Shown piece by piece: positions 22,501 to 33,147 of a DNA stretch of 64,000 nt (the stretch's first letter is position 1; every line of letters begins with the position of its first letter). Position numbers and translations under genes: made by a program. The notes under the pieces are model-generated. The model searched no databases. It was not told the origin of the DNA and saw only the letters and a list, made by a program, of their open reading frames with translations. This DNA comes from Humulus lupulus (Eukaryota > Streptophyta > Magnoliopsida > Rosales > Cannabaceae): assembly GCF_963169125.1 (NCBI RefSeq), contig NC_084795.1, positions 264,797,042-264,861,041 of the forward strand, in the 5' to 3' direction.

Positions 22501-22935
22501 GTGATCGAGGAATTGTAGCATTCTCTAGCTTCTTGCTGGTTTCTCAACACGCACCTAACTCCTACATCGGTTAAAAACTTCATGGACAGATGCCAGACTG
22601 AAGTTATGGCTCGCAAATCGACGAGTATGGGTCTTCCGATCACAACATTACATGCAGATGGACAATCAACTACTATAAAAGTAGCAAGCAATGTCCCGTT
22701 CGTAGGTTCAGTTCCTGCTGTGACTGGGAGTCTGATCGACCCTGTTGGTGCTAGCCTTTCACCAGAAAAACCATAGATGGATTGGTTGCATGGCTCTATA
22801 TCTTGTACTGAAAATTTCATTCTTTCTAGTGAAGACTAGTACAAAATGTTGACTGAGCTTCCTGTCCACCACCACTTGTTTTACCATCATGTTGGGGATT
22901 TGAACATCCATGACCAAAGGATCTAAGTGGGGAAA
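22500..22935 (-). pseudogene. Element F protease remnant
   Basis: The active-site strand is scrambled, reading VVVDRKLSQHF where the family has Asp followed by small residues. The second half is clear: YGFSGERLAPTGSIRLP, then FIVVDCPSACNVVIGRPI, the strand and GRP turn typical of retropepsins in this lineage, then ARECYNSS. The second half is in one frame with RT. It corresponds to the intact stretch in element B (49,077-49,496). Confidence 0.75.
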
Positions 22936-24956
22936 TTAGACATGTTGTGCGTCCAGCTCGGAGAAAGTTAGTAATTCATCCTTTGTTCGAGCTTTTTTTG
23001 GAGTTCGCTTATCGATGTTCAACATTTCAATGTCCTGATCGTGACACAGGGTTCTGGCATATCTCTCCCTTGCCTTACCACTGTCACCTACTATATGTGA
23101 TCCTCCATAGATGGTCAATAATGTACCAGTGATAGGAGCTGGCTGTAGAGGAGGCGAGCGTTGGCGTACATGCGCCTGCTCGTTGCCACCGTAAGCCTCC
23201 TGCTGAGAACCTCCCTCTACTTCTACATATCTCCTCAGAAGTCCTTGTCGAATAAGGAACTCGATCTCATCCTTGAGTTGGTTACACTCATTGGTATCAT
23301 GGCCATAGTCATTGTGAAAACGACAAAACTTGGTCGTATCCCTTTTGGATATGTCTTTCCTGATCGGGGTTGGTTGCCTAAAGGGAACGGTGGTATGACT
23401 GGCCTGATACACTTCAGCTCAGCTATCGACCAAGGTAGTGTAATTGGTGAACCTTGGTTCATATTTATTTTGTTTGGGGCACTTGCTATCAGATGTCGCT
23501 GGTTCGGTGTTTTCCCTTTTCCCCTATTCTTACTGTTACCCTTGTCGTTGCCGTTGGGTTTACCAAACCCATTGGCAGCTTTGGTTGGGTCTTCTTTCTT
23601 ACCTTGGTCGTCCTTTGGGGATTTTCCTTCATTGGCAATGGCCTCCTCGAGCTTGATATATTTGTCTGCTCAATCCAAAAACTCTTAAGTGCTCTTGACT
23701 CCATTCTTTTGTAGAGTACTCCAGAGGGGAGAATGGCATCGCACTCCAGTTATGAGTGCCATCATCTTTCCCTCGTTTCCAACAATCTTGGCCCGAACAG
23801 CCGCTCGCATAAACCGTTGGATATACTCCTTGAGAGTTTCTATTTCCTTTTGTCTAATGTCAACCAGTTGATTAGCCTCTGTTGGATGTATTCAACTAGC
23901 ATAAAATTGCCCGTAAAACTCCTTCACGAACATCTCCTAGGAAACTATATTGGCCGGAGGGAACTTGAAATACCATTCCTAAGCAAATTTAGACAAAGTA
24001 GCTTGAAAAATCCTGCACCGAGCATCTTCTGACACCTTCTCGATGTCCACTTGTATCTCAAACTTGTTCACATGAGATACTGGATCTTCTCCTCCCGTAA
24101 AGTTGGGTAGAACTAGCATTTTGAATTTTCTCGGAACTTCTGCCACAACAATTCTATTAACGAATGGGGTGCCCTTCCTTTGATCAAACTCTATGTGGGA
24201 TATTTTATTCCCAACTAGCTGTTGCACGACCTGATTCAAGGCATCTATCTAAGCATGTATGGCATTTGGTGGTGCCGGGGGGAAGTACTCATCATGTCTT
24301 TCTCTTCAGTTATTGAGCACATCTCTCAAAACGTCATCCCTACATCTCTGCTTGCTTGCACCTAGTCGGTCAAAGACATTGGGTTGTTTAGGCTATCCCC
24401 CTGCATTTTGGCTCGTCAGTCGGTTTTCCATTGGCGGAGGAATTTGCTGTTTGCCTTTCTCCTCCTGCTGCCGACCATTGTTCCTACTACCAGAGTCTGC
24501 CTCATTATAATCATGGCCATCTCTGAATTGCGACCTATGAGTGTGCGACCTGATGTACGCATTATTCCTCTCACTTCCTCCTGGTATGTCTCAATAAACA
24601 AGCGAAGGCCTGCGTTGGTCGTTAGGTCCTCTGACATTACTACGACGTGGGGGATCTCGAACTGCAGAGCCTGAGTCCACTCGCCTTCTGCTTCCCAAGG
24701 GAAGTTGTCCCCTGCCAGGAGGGTTTTGTTCCTCAGTTTTCTGGCGTCTAGGGCTTCTGGGATGCTACTCGAACCTATTCTGCCTGTGCTGCTGAACATT
24801 ATCTCGACCAGATCGAGAGGGTGGTTGCTGCTCGTTGTTTCTGTCAGGATTTTGGGTTGGTCTTTCCTGCTGAGTAGCAGGAGGTTGCTATAGTCTTTGA
24901 GGACTCCTTGGGTGTGGTGGATTGTGATGATATAGAGGACACTCTGATTGGGTCAT
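22936..24956 (-). pseudogene. Element F gag
   Basis: Gag pieces lie in changing minus-strand frames. An N-terminal part is at 24,416-24,799. The capsid region (23,979-24,239) shows FKMLVLPNFTGGEDPVSHV. A zinc-knuckle part (22,936-23,412) shows CRFHNDYGHDTNEC (a CX2HX4HX4C form, with His at the second position) followed by LKDEIEFLIRQG. Many stops and shifts occur. At the right end the gag start and primer site are lost at the junction with the truncated LTR (about 24,957). The long plus-strand ORFs here (for example 23,161-23,688) are shadows. Confidence 0.82.
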
Positions 24957-25346
24957 TGAGGATTCTCTCTTAATACAAATTATTGCCTCCTTTTAAATGA
25001 ATCCCATGAGTCCTATATATAGACTCAAGGATATACATATGGGCCGTGTTAAAACTTTGTTATAAGAATATTTGAATAATAACATAATTCATAATAGTTA
25101 CACATAAAGAGGGTCAAATATCTTAGAAATATCTGACTTATAACTGTATTTGAACTCTGGCTTCGTTACTACGATCAGACCTGGTCGCATATGTCAGCAT
25201 ATCTTATGTCGTACTGTTCAGCATCGTTCTTGAATCCTTCGAGTAGCTTGCTATCCTGCCTGTTGGTCGACCAGACTGTCATCACTAAATAGTCACGTGC
25301 CCCCGATCATACCACATCAGCAAGCAAATATTTTTTTGGATAAATA
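24957..25346 (-). repeat. Element F 5' LTR, truncated
   Basis: This stretch copies the last ~390 bases of the LTR at 14,398-15,034, starting at ATTCTCTCT and ending near TTTTTTTGGATAAATA. The first ~240 bases, the primer site and the gag start are missing. The missing piece lies on the side facing the element, so the loss was an internal deletion rather than flank decay. Confidence 0.8.
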
Positions 25347-25492
25347 GAAATTATATTAATATAATTATATATCTAGTGTTATAATAAATATTATAATAAT
25401 GATATTCTATAATAATTGAATTTATATTGATATAATTATTAAATATCTATTTTGATAACTTTTAAAAGTATATTCCATTAAATATTTGTAAT
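25347..25492. other. AT-rich spacer between elements F and D
   Basis: About 145 bases of AT-rich sequence that probably belong to the pre-insertion host locus. It shares a 30-odd base phrase (ATAATGATATTCTATAATA and surroundings) with the left flank of element F. Confidence 0.5.
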
Positions 25493-26194
25493 TGTTGTAC
25501 CATAATTTTAGCACGAGTTCACTCACTCATCTCAGGTACAGCTGGCAGGTAAATCAGTGGAAAAATAAGGAAGTAGAATATCTGGTTATTAACCATGTGA
25601 GCAGCTCGAGACTCGTAGTGGTCAAACCCAGTATTAGTTAGAAAACTATTAAGCACGACCTCGAAGTTAGATAGCTGTCAAGCTTGAGCTCGTGTGAGAT
25701 ATTCACCTCGTGAGGATCTAGATATAACGCATACTGAAGGATCCCAAGAGACTCAGGGATTCTTTATACGCTCATTAATGACCAGGCAGTATCATATTTA
25801 TGTTATTTATTACCCATGATAGCAGGAGCGTGTTTATCATGTTATCAAATCATATCCCAACGTAAATGGGAATAACCTGTATTAATTATATACAAAATAT
25901 AATTACGTGGTTCTTTTAAGACGATTACCCAAACTTGTCCATGGAATTCCCTTATAAATACTAGGAATATTGGACAGGAAAGGAGACCATATTCGGTATT
26001 ACCGAAACTTTGCCAAAATAGAGAGAGAAAAAGTAATAATATTGACTCGTGGAATAGGTGGATTTTAACCAGTGAACCACGTAAAAGTTCTGTATTTTTG
26101 AGTGAGTTCTTGTTATTTCATTATGGTTTACTATTAAGCACTAATCTACCCATTTTATTTCTTAATATACTGTTGGCAAAAAATTACGTCAACA
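25493..26194 (+). repeat. Element D 5' LTR
   Basis: It starts TGTTGTACCATAATTTTAGC and ends ACGTCAACA (702 bases). The partner at 40,827-41,530 is 704 bases. Long identical runs occur, for example around GGTTATTAACCATGTGAG and GAAGGATCCCAAGAGACT. The sequence after the end, GTTTGGTTCTTTCATTGAG, is where the primer site belongs; I cannot assign the tRNA. Confidence 0.88.
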
Positions 26195-26837
26195 GTTTGG
26201 TTCTTTCATTGAGAGTAAATTAGTGCTTCACAAGTTCAAGTCAACTTTCATCATGGTGGTCACTCGCTCAATGCACAATAATGAGACGGAATAGCCTGGT
26301 GGGCAAGAGGCCCATCATACCACCATTCCCAATGAAAGGGGTCCAGATTGTAACGCCCCAACTCCTGGGACCTTTACGGTGTGCCTTGTAAATAGTGCTA
26401 AACTCGCTAATCGAGTCATTTGGCCAAAATCGTGATCTAAGTATGATTAGCGGTTTAGGGATTAAACATTTTGGTTAAGATATAACGTTTCAATAGAACG
26501 TTTAACATATACATTGGGATCCCGAAAATACAATTCAGAGTTTATTACAGAAAATATTTACAACAGGCCGTTCTAAGCGGCAAAACAGGGTTCAATCCTA
26601 GTTCCACTTTAAACCTCGGCCGTGACGGACGAGCAGCTGCATATGTACATGTCATCACCTAAGCCCTCCAACTCAAGGATGGTCTAGCTTCTTCTTGCCT
26701 TTACCTGCACCACATAGCACCCGTGAGCCGAAGCCCAGCAAGAAAACATAACACTTTTCATAAACATTATCAAATGATTACATTATAATCACACTGAATA
26801 TAAAGCTTTCAAACCAATGGGTGCACATCACATGATT

Positions 26838-26990
26838 CTAGCGGGAGAGTGGCTGTTACATAAGCCACTAGCCTCCAAGCTCTTTTTTCTAGCGGGAGAG
26901 TGGCTGCTAGGTAAGCCACTAGCCTCCAAGCTCTGTTTTCTAGCAAGAGAGTGGCTGATAGGTAAGCCACTAGCCTTCAAGCTCTGTTTA
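26838..26990 (-). repeat. 51-bp tandem repeat, three copies, inside the solo LTR
   Basis: Three units begin at 26,838, 26,889 and 26,940. They share CTAGCGGGAGAGTGGCTG or a close form, then TAAGCCACTAGCCT and CAAGCTCT. Because 51 is a multiple of three, the array gives a repetitive open frame (26,817-27,032) that is not a gene. Each unit contains the pair GTGGCT and AGCCAC, which can form a small hairpin. Confidence 0.85.
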
Positions 26991-27439
26991 TTCATCGACC
27001 CTCAAGGTCGGTCAGGCATTAATGCTCCTTGAGTCATTCAATGCTAGTAATCAATTAGATCTAATCTCTGTTGGCTTGCGTGATTCACGCTAAGGCCGTT
27101 CTGAGAAGTAAGTCAGCGCTTCCTGACCTGTGTCCAGTATCACTGCCGAACCTGACAAGTAAGTCACAGCTTCACAGCTGATACTAACACTTTTGTCGAT
27201 CTGACTAGTTAGTCAGTACCATACACAAGTAAGCAATGCTATCAATATGTATCATATGCCAGTTATCCAAGAATAGGGCATTCAGCATGCTTACTAAACA
27301 GTTTCTAGCACAGTCATGATCATGCACAAACTCAGAGACTCAAGCTCTGACCAATCTCATATTCATCGTTCATGGCATGCCCTATCACATGTTTCTCGTG
27401 CATTACATGCATCACACTTAATTATCCAGCATGCCTCAA

Positions 27440-27640
27440 CAATAGTCATATGAAAATGGGCAAGATTTGCCAAGCATTCATTATGCTAACAATGTTTACA
27501 TTTAAACATCCAACATGCATCAATCATAGCCATGCATGTCATACTCAATAGCCAATCAACATGCATCATAATAGCCATGCATGTCATGCTCAATAACCAA
27601 CCAAAATGCATCCATAATAGCCATGCATGTCACATATACA
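27440..27640 (-). repeat. Short repeats around CATGCATGTCA in the solo LTR
   Basis: The phrase AATAGCCATGCATGTCA and near copies recur three times between 27,520 and 27,640 at about 48-base spacing, mixed with AACATGCATCA. The palindrome CATGCATG is at the heart of each unit. Non-coding. Confidence 0.7.
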
Positions 27641-29481
27641 TTACCTCAGATTCGAGCTAGTACCAATATAAGAACGATCCTTGAGAACGATCAACCTTTA
27701 AGCCCTTAGCGGTCACCTAATCATAACCAAGTATGAAACACCATCAATAACATGATAATCAAAGGTTTCCCAACCAACATCTATCCCCCAAGAGATCAAT
27801 CCAAACTAATCCAAGTAGTAGGGACACTCCTGAGGCCCATAGCTAAGTTCCCGGGGTCAAAACGAGCAAACGAGGTGAAAACAGGGCAAGGGCTGCGGCC
27901 CTAGCACCTTGGGCCTCGGCCCCCAGGGTTCTCTGAGGCAAGGGCCGCGGCGCCCTCCATCAAGGCTCACTTCCAGACACCTGCTTCTTCGAACCAGGGC
28001 CACGGCGCACAAGAACAGGGCCACGGCCCCCAACCCTGGGCCATTCCCAAACGCGTTTCAAGCACTCCAAATCCTCCAAAAACATACCCAAACATTCCCC
28101 AATCATCAAATCAAAGTTCCCAAGCTTCCCAATACTCCAAAACCCTCAAAACCCAAAGCTCAAACCGACCAAAAACTCAACAATTAACAAAGTCCAATTC
28201 TAAGCTTAGAAACTTTAAAAACTTAAAACTTAAAACTTAGATTACCTTTGATTGGGTTATTTCTCATCAAATCCTTCGGTTAAGAAGCTTCTAATATTTC
28301 CTAGGATCGCTACGCCTCGACCCTCGCTTGATTCCGACTCCTAGAACTCAAGATTTCCTCAAAAAGGCTCAAACGGTAAAACAGACTGTTTTGAGAGAGA
28401 ACGAGAAGTTTCTAACGTATGTTCTTCTCTGTCAAGCTACTTCAAGCTTAAGTAACCTTAAATAAAACCTAGTGTTCGGGGTCCCGAAAACACCCCCGGG
28501 GACACTATAGTCGAAACTTCCAGAATTTCACCCTGATCTCAAATATTCCCAATCTATCACCAAATAAACATTTCTATTACCCCAAAATTGACCCCGTTAT
28601 GACAAAACCGCTAATCCATTATATATGACCGTCTCATGTCGAATAGCTCGAATATATCTCCATAATAATTAAATCTCATTCACAAATTACAATATGCACC
28701 CAATTTACAAATATGCCCTCAACAGGCCAAATTACCAAAATGCCCTTATAATTATAAATACACCCATATGCATGAATTTATCATCATATAATAATATAAT
28801 TCACATTAACATGCATATATTCATTTTATAACATATTAAATCAATTATGGCCCTCCCGGCCTCCTAATCAAGGTCCTAGACCTTATTAGGAAATTTGGGG
28901 CATTACACAGATGTTCAGCAACGTTAGGGAAAACAGCCGTCAGGTCAGGGCGATACCTAGAGTTCGGCGTCGTTACCGCCAAATCCTAATCCAGGATTTC
29001 TAACTGCCATCGAGATGGAAAACATGCAGCTGAGGAGCCATCTCTCCAGGGAAACAGGTAGATTGAGGAGGTTTTGGCTTGGTTACCCCATCTTGCAACC
29101 GACGTTAAGAGGCAAAGTGGGTCTCATATGTCCCACAGGAATAACTGGTCTAAATCGAGTCGATCTGTCAGGACCGCCACTCCAAGTTCTGTGCCTGCGG
29201 GGCAAGATCACCAGGATGCTCGGCCCAATGACCATCACAGGGGTCATCAGCATGTCAGTCGTTCGGTTAGGATTGCAACCCCAAGTTCGGTGCCTTCTTC
29301 ACAGATCCCTTGGATTGCTCATGAAAATCCACAAGGAGGGGCTGAAATAAGTTCACGAAGGCATAATGCTCCCAAAAATCCCTCTGTGCCACGATCGAAG
29401 CACCAGCCACAAAGAACTAGGGACGTTGGAGTAGAACAAAGGCGGGCTAATTTATTCTGTCCTAGTGGAACGAGGATAGCC

Positions 29482-29787
29482 TCACCATAAGGCATCCTCC
29501 ATCACCTGTAAGACATCTGACACCACCTCTTCCTCAGTGAGATATTCCAGCTCATGGGGACAGTAGGAGAAATCCTCCCCCGTCCACCAATACTTATGTC
29601 CCACGAACGCATGTTGAGAATCCAGGTCCTCAATCTCAACCATGAGATGTAAGCTTCGCAAACGGAAGCTACTAGACAGAAATCCATCGTAGCGGCAGGT
29701 CCGAGAGCAACCCAAGAAATCATTTGAGTTCAGTGAAAAGTCCTTAGTATGACCCAAAACCCAACTTGCACGATCTTCTGAACTCAC
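29482..29787 (-). pseudogene. Possible captured gene fragment inside element D gag
   Basis: A 101-residue open frame on the minus strand sits where gag should be read on the plus strand, while all plus-strand frames have several stops between about 29,488 and 29,765. Gag-like reading stops before it and resumes after it (SQKRYPAWDEDISY at about 29,784). The minus frame reads naturally, with SWVLGHTKDFSLNSNDFLGC, then FRLRSLHLMVEIEDLD and a Glu-rich end. The first part is reminiscent of the C-terminal domain of plant F-box proteins (DUF295), but this is weak and from memory of the family pattern. It could also be unrelated filler DNA. Confidence 0.35.
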
Positions 29788-31509
29788 AGAAAAGGTATCC
29801 AGCTTGGGATGAAGATATTAGCTATACTCAACACAAGGGAGGTCCGTCCATAGTACGCGACAATAGGAATGCTCCACCGAACCAAGCTCGAGCTTGGAGG
29901 GACAATAACCCATCAAACACGTATGATAAGATGGGAGCTGTTGAAACAGCCCCCAGCTAACCTAGGGACTATGGACCAAACCCTTGAGAGAATAGCTCTA
30001 ATGGACGAGCAAATGAAGAAACTCTTGTCCGAGAAGGAAAAACACGATTGCGACTCAGACGAGGAGCTCGAGCCTTTTGCTCCAAACATTGCGGTAGCAA
30101 CCTATCCTGTAGGTTTTAGGATGTCGCACATGTCTAAGTTTTATGGAGAGGGAGATCCGTCCGATCACCTCGGAATTTTTAACACCATGATGATGGCCCA
30201 CAATGTCGAGCTCGATCTAAGGTGTATGTTGTTCCCTGCAACTCTGGTCGAGCCTGCCAGGCAGTGGTTTAAATAATACAAGAGGCATTCTATAAGCTCG
30301 TGGAAGAAATTTTCTTCTGATTTCAAAAAAGCATTCCGAGCTTCATAGGCAGCTCAGGTAGAGGCTGATTCATTGGCCAGCGTAAAGCAGAAACTTGGTG
30401 AGACGTTGAAGGCATATCTGAGCAGTTTTTCCAATGTTGCTGGACGAGCTAGGGATGCTGATGACAGCTCCAAGCTCATGGCAATGAGGACGTGAATCCT
30501 CGTCGAGGGCGACCTATGGCAGGAACTCCAAAGAAAAGGAGTTAAAAGCGTAGACGAATTCTTGGCCCGAGCTCAAGAATTGATAAACCTGGAGGAGGCA
30601 CGAGATTTTGTCACAGGAACCAGCCAATCCCCTATCCAACCCGTTGGAGCGGTAACGGATGTTGTTGCTACGACTCAAACCGTTACCCATAATAACCAAG
30701 GGGGGAACAACAAAAGGAAGGGGAATGGTGAGGGTAACCAGAATGGGATGAAGAAAAATAAGTCTGGGGAGAAGTTCAAACCTATCTGCGCTACCTATAC
30801 TGACCTAACGGATACCCGAGAGCATATCTTTTTGGCAAATTCTACTCGCCTTCCATGGAAGAAGCCAAAACCTTTAAGAAACCAGAGGGCGAAGAAAGAT
30901 CCTTCAAAATTCTACCGATTCCATAATGACATCGGTCATAACACTGATGACTATTGGTAGCTGAAGGATGAAATTGAAACTCTCATCAGAGCTGGATCGT
31001 TGGCCTAATACGCCTGAAATCGGGTAGTCCTTAATCAGCCCGCCGGGCAGAATCCTCAATCAGCCCCAGAAGATCCGATGGGCCAATCCAGAGCTCATAC
31101 AACCCAGGTTGAACCTTCTCTGATAGTGGCAGGAGATATAACCATTATTGCAGGAGGACCTCATTTGGCGGGCACGAGCAGTGGAGCCCAAAAGAGGTAC
31201 ATTAATGAGCTGAAGGCCCATAACGAGGTGGAGTTCGTCCCGGAGCAACAGTTATCGAAACAGAAACGATTGGAAAAACAACCAATCATTTTCATGAAAG
31301 AGGATGCTAGCCACGCCTAATTCCCACATAATGATCCACTGGTAGTAACCGTACAGCTCGCCAACCGAAGGGTCCAAAGAATACTAGTGGATAACAGAAG
31401 CTTTGTAAACTAACTTTTCAGGTCCACCCTGAAAAAATGGGACTGTCTGTATCCGATTTGAAGGGGACCTCGATGACTCTGTACGAGTTCTCGGGAGAAG
31501 GGTCAGCGG

Positions 31510-32867
31510 TGATATCGCCCAATAAACTCCTAAGCGATCCCAGCAGTACTCGAGCTATGTCGTATCCACAGAGAGATAAAATACAAGTAAAAATAAAGAT
31601 TAGTAAATTAGAAATAATGTAACTTTGAAAAAGAATATATATTTTTTAAACACTAAATAAACAAGATTGAGGAATTAGAATCAGAAATAAAATATGGAAG
31701 GCATAAGTTTCATTAATGCAAACATATATATATTTTAATAAAATTGATTCATTCTACTCAACTATAATTCTACACCATTAACTATAGTTGGAAAATATAT
31801 ATAATAAAGCTCACCTTAAAATATGTTCTTAATTGAATTATACTAACTTCTAATTTTAAAAACCTATCATATTATATACCTTAGAGCGACAAAATATCAA
31901 TGACAGAATGCAGTAAAAAGCATATAATATAAAAAATATCCTAAAATAAATCAAGAGCCTAAATTACATAAGAAGAGCATGACTAGACATATGCAAAAGA
32001 CATTAATAAATTTATAATAAAAATTAGAAGAAAATAAATTTAATTGTAACAAAGATATAGAAATGAAGAACAAAATAAAGAATCAATATATTAAAAATAT
32101 AATGTGAAACATGAACTTCACTCTAGCCTTTCCACAAGAGAATTTAGCCTAAAATAGGCATTGTTTTCACTAAAAAAAAAAGTGTAAAAGAAATGAAAGA
32201 AAAATAAGAAAAAAAATGTTTTCCTCTCTAGCTATACTCCCTACACTTAATTCCACAATCTAATGATTTTTCACTACATTTGGCTCTCCATTTATAGTAA
32301 AAATATGACCCAAAATGTGTTAAAATCGTCTACAAAAGAGTGGGAAAAATGGCTGCAAAATTGGTGTAAAGTGGGACAAATGGGAGACAAGTTGCTACAG
32401 TCAAAGAGACACGTTGGCCACATGTCACGCAGTGAGTGGCTTCGGCAGGCGTGGTGTTGAGGCGTGGGGGACAGCCGCCAGGCAGTGGGACGCGTGGCGT
32501 CTCTTGGTTGGCTCGTCAGGGAGGCGTGTCAGGGGGATGGGACAGTTCGTTAGATCATGGCAGGCGCGCGTCAGGGAAGCTTCAGGCGGCTTGGCTGGGC
32601 TCGACTGGCTGGGCTGCTGAAGACTTTGGGCCTAATTTTGTCAAAAATGCCATTTTTTTCATGATTTCTTGAATTTTAATTCTTTCTTTCTTCTTTCTTT
32701 TTCTTTGTGTCAAAATACACTTTATTTCCTGAAAATTAAACACAAATTAAATTAATTATTATTTTCAAATATAAAATATATGACAATAAATCCATGAAAA
32801 TATTAATTAAAACTTAATTAATTTTAAATTTTAAGACTAATAAAATGATACTTTTGAGCACTAATCA
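31510..32867 (-). mobile_element. Solo LTR (Athila-like) with AGCGG target duplication
   Basis: This is a 1,358-base insertion in the element D protease. It starts TGATATCGCCC and ends AGCACTAATCA, with AGCGG on both sides (31,505-31,509 and 32,868-32,872). On the minus strand it begins TGATTAGTGCTCAAAAG and ends near a CTCTGTGGATACGACAT phrase, which resembles Athila-type LTRs. It is AT-rich apart from a G-rich island at about 32,440-32,630. No coding potential is seen; ORFs at 32,263-32,672 overlap the island only. Confidence 0.88.
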
Positions 32868-33140
32868 AGCGGCCATAGGGACAATCGGACTGGTGGTGAC
32901 ATTGGGAGAAGATTCACGAACTGTCTCCAAAGTACTCGAGTTCGTAGTAATCGATTGTCCGGCCACATACAATGCGATTTTGGGCCGACCTGTTCTAATG
33001 GCATTTGAATCCATAACATCTATCCCGCACCTAGCAATAAAAGTTCCCTCAGCTACAAGGATATGCACAGTCAGAGGCGATCATCTCGCTGCCAGAGAAT
33101 GTTATAGCATTTCTATGAAGGGAAAGTCATAACCCGAGCA
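32868..33140 (+). pseudogene. Element D protease, second half
   Basis: This resumes the protease exactly after the solo LTR. It reads AIGTIGLVVTLGEDSRTVSK, then FVVIDCPATYNAILGRPVL (retropepsin strand and GRP turn), then SITSIPHLAIKVP and ARECYSISMKG. It matches the same segment in F and B closely. A stop follows at 33,130-33,132. Confidence 0.85.
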
Positions 33141-33147
33141 ACAGGCA

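Larger units (their letters stand above)
14398..25346 (-). mobile_element. Element F: Tat-type Ty3/gypsy retrotransposon with antisense gene
   Basis: This is a nearly complete but inactive element on the minus strand. From right to left it has a truncated 5' LTR (24,957-25,346), gag, protease, RT, RNase H and integrase (ending 19,105). Next comes a spliced gene on the opposite strand (16,069-18,469), a polypurine tract and a 3' LTR (14,398-15,034). The extra antisense ORF between pol and the 3' LTR is a known trait of the plant Tat lineage. The primer site and the first ~240 bases of the 5' LTR are missing at the right end. Confidence 0.88.
26349..28907 (-). mobile_element. Solo LTR (element E family), full length, with CAGAT target duplication
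   Basis: This is a 2,559-base insertion inside element D gag. It begins TGTAACGCCCC and ends GGGGCATTACA, and is flanked on both sides by CAGAT (26,344-26,348 and 28,908-28,912). It holds no coding region. Its reverse complement aligns with the LTRs of element E: the block CACATAGCACCCGTGAGCC, the GC-rich island at 27,880-28,060, and ACTCGCTAATCGAG near the end. A single LTR with a perfect target duplication is the product of recombination between the two LTRs of a complete insertion. Short ORFs here are chance. Confidence 0.92.
26253..31509 (+). pseudogene. Element D gag and start of protease, interrupted by a solo LTR
   Basis: Gag begins at ATG 26,253 (MVVTRSMHNN) with a TAG at 26,292. It is split at 26,349-28,907 by a solo LTR, then resumes. 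The main frame (from about 29,869) holds the capsid region FRMSHMSKFYGEGDPSDH and LVEPARQWFK, with TAA at 30,274 and TGA at about 30,493. A zinc-knuckle relic FYRFHNDIGHNTDDYW lacks both cysteines. The protease active site reads [10 protein letters not shown]; the Gly of the motif is Arg. Gag ends near 31,320 with several more stops. At 31,510 a second solo LTR interrupts the protease. Confidence 0.85.

Noticed and set aside
23161..23688. 175-codon plus-strand ORF with membrane-like stretches, and neighbouring plus ORFs to 24,893
   Set aside because: Complement of the element F gag and zinc-knuckle region; the hydrophobic look comes from the antisense of Lys/Asn-rich codons.
26817..27032. 71-codon ORF with three repeated motifs, looking like a repeat protein
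   Set aside because: It is the 51-bp tandem repeat of a solo LTR; the period is a multiple of three, which keeps the frame open by arithmetic.
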